This document shows positions 1-7,741 of a DNA stretch of 8,354 nucleotides, in pieces (position 1 is the stretch's first letter; each line of letters starts with the position of its first letter). Under the pieces are notes generated by a model that was not told the origin of the DNA, ran no database searches, and saw nothing but the letters and a program-made list of their open reading frames with translations. The DNA lies in assembly GCA_024645305.1 (NCBI GenBank), contig JAHEFU010000121.1, forward strand, positions 1 to 8,354, given 5' to 3'. The position numbers and the translations under genes were made by a program. This DNA is from Planctomycetales bacterium (GTDB taxonomy: Bacteria; 4484-113; JAFGCY01).

Positions 1-42
1 CACCGAATAGGGAATTCAGCGGATTGCCAGTGTTTCCGGCGC

Positions 43-48
43 TAGAAT
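43..48 (+). promoter_or_regulatory. Possible -10 element (TAGAAT) of the aspartase gene
   Basis: TAGAAT stands 32 bases before the aspartase ATG and would give a leader of roughly 25 bases. No good -35 box is seen at 16-18 bases; the nearest candidate, TTGCCA at 24-29, has only a 13-base spacer. The same word precedes two other genes in this window. Assignment is by position and similarity to the sigma-70 consensus only. Confidence 0.35.
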
Positions 49-70
49 AGGGCCGAGAAAACCTGCGAAT

Positions 71-74
71 GAGG
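71..74 (+). promoter_or_regulatory. Ribosome binding site that fixes the aspartase start
   Basis: GAGG lies 6 bases before ATG 81. It overlaps the alternative in-frame ATG at 69, which has no Shine-Dalgarno of its own, so translation most likely begins at 81. Confidence 0.65.
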
Positions 75-80
75 TATCCA

Positions 81-1670
<1,590 letters not shown>

Positions 1671-1671
1671 C

Positions 1672-1677
1672 AGGAGG
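1672..1677 (+). promoter_or_regulatory. Strong ribosome binding site of the putative lipoprotein gene
   Basis: AGGAGG starts two bases after the aspartase stop codon and sits 5 bases before ATG 1683. The full-consensus site inside a 12-base gap argues for translation from the aspartase transcript. Confidence 0.75.
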
Positions 1678-1682
1678 GAGCC

Positions 1683-2321
1683 ATGTCCGGCAGCCTGATG
1701 CACTTGCTGATTGCCGTTTGCACGCTTGTGCTGGCCGGCGGCTGTCCGGCCAGTGGCGATGAAGAACCGCCCCAGTCCGGCAGTGAGGTACAGGCGGAGG
1801 CCGGGAGCGGGAAGCAGCCCCTGCGGCTGACGGTGAAGGAAGCAGCGCAGGAGGAGCCTGCGCAGGAAGCTGAGCCATTCATGCCGCCGGAGTGGGTGCT
1901 GGCCTTTCCCCCGAAATATGCCCTGTTCCCCGGCAATGGCGATGTTGTCACACTCGGCCAGCTGGATTCGCTGGCACGCAGTGCCGCCGGGAATCCCGTG
2001 GAGGAAGCGGAGTTCGGCCGCTGGTACATCTACGATGGAGAAGGTAAACTGCTGGATGGCCTGCCGGACGGGATCCACTGGTGGGAGCGTTACGACATCG
2101 AGTGGACAGAGCGCACACGGGACTACTTCGAGGAAGGGATCTACAGTTCCGAGTACGCCGGCTACACCTTGTACTACCAGGGAGAATTCGATGTGCTGGA
2201 GGTCTACGACTACGACGGCACATTGATGCCGGAGGATTTCGACCCCTTCACGGCGGACAAGGAGCGGATGCACGGGATGTCCGGCGAGGAACTGCTGGCA
2301 CTGGCGGTCTCCAGGGACTGA
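1683..2321 (+). CDS. Putative acidic lipoprotein, unknown function
   Basis: A 212-residue protein I do not recognise. Residues 6-20 are hydrophobic and end in LAGG before C21, which resembles a lipobox, so signal peptidase II processing and lipid anchoring are plausible. The lipobox is not ideal (A, G, G at -3 to -1), and the n-region has no lysine or arginine, which is atypical. Residues 22-68 are a low-complexity Glu/Gln/Pro/Gly stretch, probably a flexible tether. Residues 69-195 form a compact-looking domain rich in acidic and aromatic residues (RWYIYD, IHWWERYD, DYFEEGIYSSEYAGYTLYY, VLEVYDYDG). It follows aspartase with its own strong ribosome binding site and is probably co-transcribed. 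Its stop lies 14 bases from the end of the convergent deamidase gene. A functional link to aspartase is not demonstrable. Confidence 0.75.
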   Translation: MSGSLMHLLIAVCTLVLAGGCPASGDEEPPQSGSEVQAEAGSGKQPLRLTVKEAAQEEPAQEAEPFMPPEWVLAFPPKYALFPGNGDVVTLGQLDSLARSAAGNPVEEAEFGRWYIYDGEGKLLDGLPDGIHWWERYDIEWTERTRDYFEEGIYSSEYAGYTLYYQGEFDVLEVYDYDGTLMPEDFDPFTADKERMHGMSGEELLALAVSRD

Positions 2322-2350
2322 TCAAGGCCAGGAAGTCAGAGGCTGATCAG
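2318..2350. terminator. Inverted repeat across two convergent gene ends (weak terminator candidate)
   Basis: CTGATCA (2318-2324) is the exact reverse complement of TGATCAG (2344-2350), giving a 7-bp stem with a 19-base loop. It covers the stop codons of both the lipoprotein and the deamidase genes. There is no T-run on either side and the stem is only moderately GC-rich, so this is not a textbook intrinsic terminator and could be chance. Confidence 0.2.
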
Positions 2351-2830
2351 GTTCCGAAGCGCCTCACACACCGTCGCGATCCGCACAGCTTCGCGGTCGC
2401 CGCTGAACTGGCAGCGCTTTGTCGTCACGCCTTCCGGGCCCAGCCAGGCGATCCAGACCGTGCCGACGGGTTTGTCTGCCGTGCCACCACCGGGGCCAGC
2501 GATACCGCTGACGGCGACTGACCAGTCAGAGTGGAAGCGCTCCCGCGCACCAGTTGCCATTTCGATCACGGTCTGCTCGCTGACGGCACCATGCTCATCG
2601 AACGTGGACTGACTGACACCGAGCAGTTCCAGCTTGGCGCGATTGGAATAGCTGACAATCCCGCCGGGAAACACATCGCTGCTGCCGGATACGCTGGTGA
2701 TGGCCTGTGCAATCCAGCCACCGGTGCAGCTTTCCGCAGTGGAGATTGTCTGCCCCTTGGCAGCCAGCTGCGCCACCAGCTGAGCAGCAAGCTCCTGTGC
2801 GAGGTCCCGGCTGGCCGGAATGCCGCTCAT
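2336..2830 (-). CDS. pncC: Nicotinamide-nucleotide amidohydrolase (NMN deamidase), CinA C-terminal family
   Basis: Stand-alone CinA C-terminal domain of 164 residues, the usual length for PncC/YgaD proteins, with no N-terminal COG1058 domain. The family hydrolyses nicotinamide mononucleotide to nicotinate mononucleotide and ammonia, returning NMN (for example from NAD-dependent DNA ligase) to NAD synthesis in the cytoplasm. Signature blocks are STAESCTGGWIA 30-41, PGGIVSYSNRAKLELLG 55-71 and AVSGIAGPGGGTADKPVGTVW 106-126. S34, Y61 and K66 have the same spacing as the catalytic Ser-Tyr-Lys residues reported for the family. Its ATG overlaps the TGA of the kinase gene by 4 bases (ATGA), and AAGGGA about 9 bases upstream could serve as ribosome binding site, so it is the last gene of the coupled operon. 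It converges on the lipoprotein gene. Confidence 0.92.
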   Translation of the reverse strand: MSGIPASRDLAQELAAQLVAQLAAKGQTISTAESCTGGWIAQAITSVSGSSDVFPGGIVSYSNRAKLELLGVSQSTFDEHGAVSEQTVIEMATGARERFHSDWSVAVSGIAGPGGGTADKPVGTVWIAWLGPEGVTTKRCQFSGDREAVRIATVCEALRNLISL

Positions 2831-3729
2831 GTGGCCATCCCTTTGGCTCCGCTGAGGTAGCGCACACTGCCCCAGGCGATTGCAGTTGCATTGTCCTCCG
2901 GGAAGATCAGTTCCGGCAGCGGTGTGCTCTTCAGGCAGTGCATCCGCAGGCGCTCATGGGCCATTGGCAGGAAGTGCGCCCGCGCGCCGGCCAGCCCACC
3001 GCCGATGTACATCCGCTGCGGATAGAAGATGTTGGCATAGGAACCCAGTCCCGCCCCGAGGCAGGCGCCATAGCGCTGCCAGGCGTCGCGGGCAGCCTGC
3101 TCACCGTTCGCAGCGGCGTTGGCAATCAGTTCCGGGCTGTTTGTCAGTCCACCCGCCTCCTGGTAGTAGCGCTGGATGGCCGTGATGCAGCACAGGCTCT
3201 CGAAACTGCCGGGGATGCCCGTGTTGGCAGGCTCGGCGTGCATGTCCAGTGTGATGTGGCCACCCTCCGGGCTGGTGCCGCAGGCTGTGCCCAGCAGTCG
3301 GTCCCCCAGCCAGACGGCGGTGCCGAGCCCCGTGCCCAGGGTGAAGCCGCAGGCGATGGCTCCCGTTTCAGCTTCATCGCGCAAGACACCCAGCAGGTAG
3401 GCGTCGGCATCGTTAAGTACCTGCACCGGGCAGCCGAATTCGCTCGACAGGTAATCAGTGAGCGGGACTTCATCCCAGGGCGTATTCGGTGACATCAGGA
3501 TCCGGCCCCGTTGCACCATGCCGCAGGTGCCGACGCCGATACAGGCCGGGCGTACATCCGGGGCGGGCAGGCTTTCACGGATCAGGGCGGCGATGGCAGC
3601 TGCGACGACAGTGCCGTCCGTGTCCTGCGGGACCGGCAGTCCGCTGCGCCAGTCAGACTGCTCGCCGTGCTGCCAGCAGCCGATCTTCACTGAGGTCCCG
3701 CCGATGTCAACTCCGACCGATATGCTCAT
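2827..3729 (-). CDS. ROK-family sugar kinase lacking the zinc-site cysteines
   Basis: A 300-residue ROK-family (repressor, ORF, kinase) protein without a helix-turn-helix, so a kinase rather than a regulator. It should use ATP to phosphorylate a hexose or amino sugar in the cytoplasm. Seen: N-terminal phosphate loop GVDIGGTSVKIG 6-17, NDADAY 106-111 with the expected catalytic D107, second phosphate loop TLGTGLGTAVW 130-140, sugar-binding EGGH 155-158, and a C-terminal IGGGLAGA motif. The ROK zinc motif normally follows with Cys at +10, +12 and +17 from the His; here these are A168, T170 and S175, so only H158 remains. Substrate cannot be assigned; glucokinase and N-acetylhexosamine or ManNAc kinase are options. 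Start at 3729 (MSISVGVDIGG) matches the family. A longer frame to 3819 would lie inside the upstream gene. ATGA overlaps join it to both neighbours. Confidence 0.88.
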   Translation of the reverse strand: MSISVGVDIGGTSVKIGCWQHGEQSDWRSGLPVPQDTDGTVVAAAIAALIRESLPAPDVRPACIGVGTCGMVQRGRILMSPNTPWDEVPLTDYLSSEFGCPVQVLNDADAYLLGVLRDEAETGAIACGFTLGTGLGTAVWLGDRLLGTACGTSPEGGHITLDMHAEPANTGIPGSFESLCCITAIQRYYQEAGGLTNSPELIANAAANGEQAARDAWQRYGACLGAGLGSYANIFYPQRMYIGGGLAGARAHFLPMAHERLRMHCLKSTPLPELIFPEDNATAIAWGSVRYLSGAKGMAT

Positions 3730-4751
3730 TGGCCCTGAGTATAGCTCATCAGTGTGTAGCTGCGCTGCCCGTCGTTGTAACGGATGATGCGGTGCGGTGC
3801 CAGGCGCTCCACCCACCACTGCCAGGTCTCGTTGCCAACGCGCATCGTGAGCTGCCAGCAGCCGTAGTCCTCCAGCTCGGCGCTCTTCATGTTGGCGCGT
3901 CGCGGCTGTTCGATGGACATCGGGATGTTATTGAGGCGCTCCTCGGGGTCGAACAGGAAGGCCTCCAGCGGCCAGTTGCCGGAATCGTAGTCAATGCTGC
4001 GCACGAGGCTGTCCAGCTGGTTGATGTCGAAGGAGAAGGGCAGCATGCGCGCACGCTCCAGGCCGGTGATCCCGCCCACATTCTCGCGGATGGTCACGCG
4101 GTCAAACAGGTACTCCGCGCGCAGGGCCTCCTCCAGCCCGAGGTCCATCGCCTGCTGGCTGCGGCTTTCGTCAGTCGGGATGATCTGCACGACCGTCGGC
4201 CGCATCGTCTCCAGCTGCACCTGCAATTCAATCCGGCGGTGCGGTTCATAATCGCAGACCCTGACAACGTCCATCACGGGGCCGAACAGCGAAATGTCCT
4301 GGATGCTGCTGTGCACGGTCAGGAAGCCCTGCACCTCTCCGGTCAGGGACTGCACGATGTAGCGTGACAGGTCGAGGAATCCGCCCGTGCCGAGGTAGTC
4401 CCGCGGATTGTAGCCACTGCCCTCCACCCGCTCGTAATTCAGCGGTAGCAGGGGATTGAGAAAGGGGTCATTGCGCGTGGCCTGGCGCTTGAAGGCGCGT
4501 TCCTCCTCATCTGTGGAGGGCCGCAGGCGGGGCTTGATCTTCCGGTCTTCCTCAGTCTCCGGCAGTTCTTCCTCCAGCTGGCCGATGCCATCCGGATCCT
4601 CAGCAGGCTCCGAGGCTGGCGGGTCCTCAGCGGGGGGCTCCTCCTGCGTGGGCGGCGGGTCGTCCAGGGCCCGGGCGAGGGGTGCAGCCGAGAAGGCCAG
4701 TGTTGCCACCAGCAGGATTGCCAGAACTGTGATCCATCCGTATTTCATCAT
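3726..4751 (-). CDS. Exported protein with acidic Pro/Glu linker, unknown function
   Basis: A 341-residue protein I do not recognise. Residues 1-28 form a signal peptide (MMKYGWI, hydrophobic stretch to about 21, then PLARA near 25-29 as likely cleavage region), so it is exported. Residues 30-70 are a disordered Pro/Glu/Asp linker (repeated PPA, PAED). From about 95 to 341 there is a folded domain: NPLLPLNYERV 99-109, GTGGFLDLSRYI 121-132, a strand-rich centre, and a Trp/Tyr-rich end (CWQLTMRVG 298-306, WQWWVERLAPHRIIRYNDG 310-328). The last block recalls beta-strand ends of periplasmic carrier-like domains such as DUF3108, a weak resemblance. Its ATG directly follows the TAA of the TPR gene with no gap, and its TGA overlaps the kinase ATG. 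A second ATG follows at once, so either may be the start. Confidence 0.8.
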   Translation of the reverse strand: MMKYGWITVLAILLVATLAFSAAPLARALDDPPPTQEEPPAEDPPASEPAEDPDGIGQLEEELPETEEDRKIKPRLRPSTDEEERAFKRQATRNDPFLNPLLPLNYERVEGSGYNPRDYLGTGGFLDLSRYIVQSLTGEVQGFLTVHSSIQDISLFGPVMDVVRVCDYEPHRRIELQVQLETMRPTVVQIIPTDESRSQQAMDLGLEEALRAEYLFDRVTIRENVGGITGLERARMLPFSFDINQLDSLVRSIDYDSGNWPLEAFLFDPEERLNNIPMSIEQPRRANMKSAELEDYGCWQLTMRVGNETWQWWVERLAPHRIIRYNDGQRSYTLMSYTQGQ

Positions 4752-6182
4752 TTACTGGCCGCCGTACACGGCTAGCCGCAGAACCAGCATCACGACCCCG
4801 ATCAGGATCACGGCCCCGCCGAAGGCTGACAGCAGCCTGGCCCGGTGCTCACCCTCGAGCAGGCGTGATGACTCATCATGGCTGCTGCAGAAGTCGAACA
4901 GGGCGTGCCCTGTCGCGCCATCCGCCTGCAGTCCATCATATCCGGTCAGTGCCGCACTGAGAGACTGACTGCGTCCGGGCCACCATTGTTCGGCTTCCCG
5001 GACCCGCTGGCGGAACTGACGGCCCTCCGGACTGAGCTTGTCTCCCTGCGGCGAGGGAATGCTCTCACCGCGGGCCACCGCGCTGCGGTACTCATTGATA
5101 CGGTGCTCACTGGCCTTGCGCCTGAGCCAGCTCATTTCCCGTGGCTTGAGGGCGGCCACGGGATCCCTGTGGATATCCAGTTTACTGACGCGCTTCTCAT
5201 CCGTGAACTCGCCGGCATCCGGAATGTACATCATGTAGGGATTGGCCCGCGCCATGCGCTCCAGTTCAGCGCCGCTCATATGTGCGACTTCAGTCAGCCA
5301 GCGCTCCTCACGCTGCTGCTGGCTGCGGGCCACGGCGGGGGGCATGACCTCAGCCGGCACTTCACTGGAAACGGCGAGGGCCTCGAATGGCATTTCGCAG
5401 CGGTCATACAACTCCGCCAGCAGAAGCTTGCCCCGGGCCTGCAGGTGCGGGTTGACACCGCGGATACTGCGTACAGCCCTGGTCAGCAGCTTGGCGGCTT
5501 CGCGATACTGCTCCTGGCAGCGCAGGGCATAGGCCAGGATCAGCGCATGGTCCAGCGCCACGGCGTCCTCCTCCAGCGCACTGGAACCGCGCAGGGCCTT
5601 GATGGCCCGGTCCATCTCACCACGCTGGACCAGCAGGTAGCCGCCCATCAGGCGCAGTTCATCCGTCATGCCGTGGCTGGCAATCAGTTCCCGTACCTGC
5701 TCCAGGGCGGCACCATGCTCGCCCATGGCCTGCTGCGTCACGGCCAGCATGATGCCCGCGCCGTAGTCAGTGGGATGCACCGGCAGCAGCACGCAGGGGC
5801 TGATGCGCACAAGGAAGCGCAGGCCGGGGTAGATCCGGCGGATGGCTTCGCCGCAGTTGTCAGCATCCTTCACACAGGGGTCCAGCGCAGCCGCGGCATC
5901 CGCGTAGTTGCCGGCGGCCAGGGCAAAGGCCCCGGCCAGCAGGTGGGTGTCACTGAGCAGGGAACCGGCGCGGGAGGCATTGCTGATCACCGCCGCCGCA
6001 CTACGGCTGTCGGAGTTCGCCAGGTAGTCGAGGCAGCGCAGGATCTGCTTCTCGTCATGGGGCATCATGGTTTCAACCAGCGTGGTGACGTGGTAGCGTG
6101 AGCGGTTCTCGCTCAGTCCCCGTCCGACATCCAGAGTGATCAGCGGCAGCTCCGGATAGCTGAATAGCCAGTTGTCCCACAT
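4752..6182 (-). CDS. TPR-like protein with C-terminal membrane anchor
   Basis: A 476-residue protein, first gene of the four-gene minus operon. There is no signal peptide. Residues 45-270 are alpha-helical and Ala-rich with degenerate TPR-like helix pairs, for example LLAGAFALAAGNYADAAAAL 81-100, AVTQQAMGEHGAALEQV 147-163, LLVQRGEMDRAIKAL 183-197, ILAYALRCQEQYREAAKLL 215-233 and KLLLAELYDRCEMPFEALAV 252-271. A charged, probably helical region follows (285-400). One transmembrane helix lies at about 450-470 and ends six residues before the C-terminus, so it looks tail-anchored with the TPR part in the cytoplasm (RARL just before the helix fits positive-inside). TPRs usually mediate protein-protein contacts; the partner is unknown. 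An in-frame TAG four codons upstream bounds the start; no spaced Shine-Dalgarno is present (AGGA abuts the ATG). Confidence 0.82.
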   Translation of the reverse strand: MWDNWLFSYPELPLITLDVGRGLSENRSRYHVTTLVETMMPHDEKQILRCLDYLANSDSRSAAAVISNASRAGSLLSDTHLLAGAFALAAGNYADAAAALDPCVKDADNCGEAIRRIYPGLRFLVRISPCVLLPVHPTDYGAGIMLAVTQQAMGEHGAALEQVRELIASHGMTDELRLMGGYLLVQRGEMDRAIKALRGSSALEEDAVALDHALILAYALRCQEQYREAAKLLTRAVRSIRGVNPHLQARGKLLLAELYDRCEMPFEALAVSSEVPAEVMPPAVARSQQQREERWLTEVAHMSGAELERMARANPYMMYIPDAGEFTDEKRVSKLDIHRDPVAALKPREMSWLRRKASEHRINEYRSAVARGESIPSPQGDKLSPEGRQFRQRVREAEQWWPGRSQSLSAALTGYDGLQADGATGHALFDFCSSHDESSRLLEGEHRARLLSAFGGAVILIGVVMLVLRLAVYGGQ

Positions 6183-6185
6183 TCC

Positions 6186-6194
6186 TAGATTCTA
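6186..6194. promoter_or_regulatory. Symmetric divergent -10-like element
   Basis: TAGATTCTA reads TAGATT on the plus strand (6186-6191) and TAGAAT on the minus strand (6194-6189), giving one -10-like box for each direction between the divergent TPR and membrane-protein genes. The minus-strand box predicts a transcription start about at 6182, the TPR start codon. Neither direction has a clear -35 box. Confidence 0.35.
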
Positions 6195-6281
6195 ACACTC
6201 CCGCTCCAGATCAGGCCTGCGCGCAGTGTTAAGCTTGGATTGGATGGATGCCCAGCCACACTCCGGAGCTACGGGACTGCC

Positions 6282-6285
6282 AGGT
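6282..6285 (+). promoter_or_regulatory. Candidate ribosome binding site deciding the membrane-protein start
   Basis: AGGT lies 6 bases before ATG 6292, close to the GAGG spacing used by the aspartase gene. The other in-frame starts (GTG 6226, ATG 6244) lack a recognisable Shine-Dalgarno. Confidence 0.4.
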
Positions 6286-6291
6286 CCGGCC

Positions 6292-6939
6292 ATGCAGTGG
6301 CTGGCCCGATATGAACGCAGTCGCTTACACCGCTTCGTGATGCTCATCGTGGTCCAGATGCTGGCAATTGTCATGGTGAGTTTTTCCATGTTCATTGTAA
6401 TTGTGCTTGTAACGGCAGGCGACTGGCACTACGAGGTTTCTGTACAGGATTTGCAGATCATGCAGGTAGGCACTCCTGTGCTTTGGTTATTGATGTTGCT
6501 GACAATTCACTTCTTCAGCCTGCGCCTGGCCATGCAGCATTACGGGGACTGCTTAAGATTTGCCAGTCCCCTGCGCCTGGTGCTTGGTGAGGAACTGCTG
6601 ACCGGCGGGGGCGGGGGCAGTTTCAGGAAGCTCCTGCAACAGGCGATGCGCAGACTTCCGCGACTGCTGCGGGAGGAGAGCTTTGATTTCCTGGAACAGA
6701 CGAAGTCCTTGCAGCTCCTGTATCTGAGTGGCTGCGTGTTGATACTGGCCTGGTGTACATACCTTCACCTGCGCATGGGGATTGCCCTCGAGTACCTGAT
6801 GCTCGGGGGGCTGATGCTCATCATGCTGCTGAACTACCGCACAGCACTGGGGCGCCTGCTGCTTGAGCTGGCATTTTGCCGCTTTCTGCTGGATGGGATT
6901 CCGGTGGGAAACGAGGATCAGGTTACAGAGGAATCCTGA
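6292..6939 (+). CDS. Four-helix integral membrane protein, unknown function
   Basis: A 215-residue membrane protein from ATG 6292 that I do not recognise. It has a basic N-terminus (MQWLARYERSRLHRF), then two hydrophobic segments at about 16-41 and 61-80, a hydrophilic loop of about 60 residues, and a second pair at about 140-160 and 163-182. The loop carries a run of five glycines (bases 6604-6618) followed by a basic stretch (FRKLLQQAMRRLPRLLREE). By the positive-inside rule both termini and this loop are cytoplasmic. The open frame reaches upstream to GTG 6226 and ATG 6244, which would add 22 or 16 residues. I chose 6292 because it alone has a Shine-Dalgarno (AGGT 6282-6285) and because the extra codons, including TTA, look less GC-biased than the body. 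It is divergent from the TPR operon and followed after 68 bases by a gene with its own possible promoter. Confidence 0.72.
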   Translation: MQWLARYERSRLHRFVMLIVVQMLAIVMVSFSMFIVIVLVTAGDWHYEVSVQDLQIMQVGTPVLWLLMLLTIHFFSLRLAMQHYGDCLRFASPLRLVLGEELLTGGGGGSFRKLLQQAMRRLPRLLREESFDFLEQTKSLQLLYLSGCVLILAWCTYLHLRMGIALEYLMLGGLMLIMLLNYRTALGRLLLELAFCRFLLDGIPVGNEDQVTEES

Positions 6940-6980
6940 GCCCGGCGAACACTGAATCAGGTACTGCGTCCGGCAATGGG

Positions 6981-6986
6981 TAGAAT
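6981..6986 (+). promoter_or_regulatory. Possible -10 element (TAGAAT) before the exported-protein gene
   Basis: TAGAAT lies 21 bases before ATG 7008, with the ribosome binding site between them, predicting a leader of about 15 bases. No convincing -35 box is seen at standard spacing. The word is identical to the one before the aspartase gene. Confidence 0.35.
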
Positions 6987-6996
6987 GTGTTGCCCT

Positions 6997-7002
6997 GGAG
7001 GG
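6997..7002 (+). promoter_or_regulatory. Ribosome binding site that fixes the exported-protein start
   Basis: GGAGGG stands 5 bases before ATG 7008. It lies inside the reading frame that would open at ATG 6987, so the shorter form, which also begins with a proper signal peptide, is the likely product. Confidence 0.7.
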
Positions 7003-7007
7003 AATTG

Positions 7008-7703
7008 ATGCGAACCATTCTGACAAGCCTGCTTAGCCTGCTGTGCATGTGCACTGCCGCCCTGGCGCACCCCAACCACGAAACCGCGCCGGACTTCGAT
7101 TACCCGGGCGCAGTCAAGCGCATGCTGAAGGTGGACCTGTCAGCGGCGCTGGACCTGGTTGAATATGTCGGTCCCGGTGACAGCGGCAGCACTGATTATG
7201 AGAAGAAGTACCTGAAGGAACTGGCAGGGGCCAACAGCCCACTCGTAGCAGACTGGCAGCTCAGCGCGGGCGAGCTGCGCCGCGTCTCCATCTGGAAACT
7301 GCCGCAGGGCGCGGGGGTCGTCACCCTGACCCAGCTGCTGCGGGAGGTGGAGAACCACTATGACAAATGGGGGGCCATGCCCCACAGCGGGCCGGAGCTG
7401 TATTACGGCCTGATCTCCTGGGGCGGGCAGAAAAGCTGGCCCGAGCTGTCACCCGAGGACATCATCCTGCGCTACTATGCGGCGATCAACCCGGTGACGG
7501 GCCGGTTCTATGAGGACTTCAGTGCGAAGAAATGGCGGCCCGGCGGAATCAATATCGAGATTATTGATGACGACACGGAGGTCGGGAAGCACTTCCAGGG
7601 CGAGAAGCTGAAGGGCAAGCCCGTCACGCGATATATCCATGTGAAGATCTGGGGCGAGAAGCCGGGCACGCTGCTCTACGAGGACCGCGTGCCGCGGACG
7701 TAG
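7008..7703 (+). CDS. Exported protein of unknown function
   Basis: A 231-residue protein I do not recognise. Residues 1-20 are a clear signal peptide: MRT, a leucine-rich core, and AALA just before H21, a good signal peptidase I site. The mature protein starts with HPNHE and has no lipobox-type end or other membrane segment, so it is probably periplasmic or secreted. Notable stretches are WQLSAGELRRVSIWKLPQG 83-101, LLREVENHYDKWG 110-122, LYYGLISWGGQKSW 131-144, SPEDIILRYYAAINPVTGRFYEDF 148-171 and KPVTRYIHVKIWGE 204-217. This reads as a mixed alpha/beta domain with many aromatics. No catalytic motif is apparent. Start at 7008 is set by GGAGGG 5 bases upstream; ATG 6987 would add seven residues and lacks such a site. 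Nearest upstream neighbour is the membrane-protein gene, 68 bases away. Confidence 0.8.
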   Translation: MRTILTSLLSLLCMCTAALAHPNHETAPDFDYPGAVKRMLKVDLSAALDLVEYVGPGDSGSTDYEKKYLKELAGANSPLVADWQLSAGELRRVSIWKLPQGAGVVTLTQLLREVENHYDKWGAMPHSGPELYYGLISWGGQKSWPELSPEDIILRYYAAINPVTGRFYEDFSAKKWRPGGINIEIIDDDTEVGKHFQGEKLKGKPVTRYIHVKIWGEKPGTLLYEDRVPRT

Positions 7704-7741
7704 CGGATACGGCTCAATCCGGATAAGGGCACAAGGGCTCA

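Noticed and set aside
2081..2521. Plus-strand open frame overlapping the lipoprotein end and the deamidase end
   Set aside because: It is out of frame with the lipoprotein and antisense to the conserved PncC C-terminus.
2707..3492. Plus-strand open frame crossing the deamidase and kinase genes
   Set aside because: It spans two well-supported minus-strand enzyme genes and shows no recognisable motif.
3730..3819. N-terminal extension of 30 residues on the ROK kinase
   Set aside because: The extension lies inside the upstream exported-protein gene and has no family similarity; MSISVGVDIGG at 3729 is the normal ROK start.
3489..4367. Plus-strand open frame of 292 codons opposite the kinase and exported-protein genes
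   Set aside because: Low-complexity Arg/Ala/Val/His composition; the antisense strand has a signal peptide and coupled gene junctions.
4878..6101. A 407-codon plus-strand open frame opposite the TPR gene
   Set aside because: Composition (Gln/His/Gly/Arg-rich) is that of an antisense shadow. The minus strand has helical repeats, a transmembrane end and perfect junctions with the operon.
7704..7721. Small hairpin CGGAT / ATCCG directly after the exported-protein stop
   Set aside because: Only a 5-bp stem with an 8-base loop and no T-run; not supportable as a terminator.
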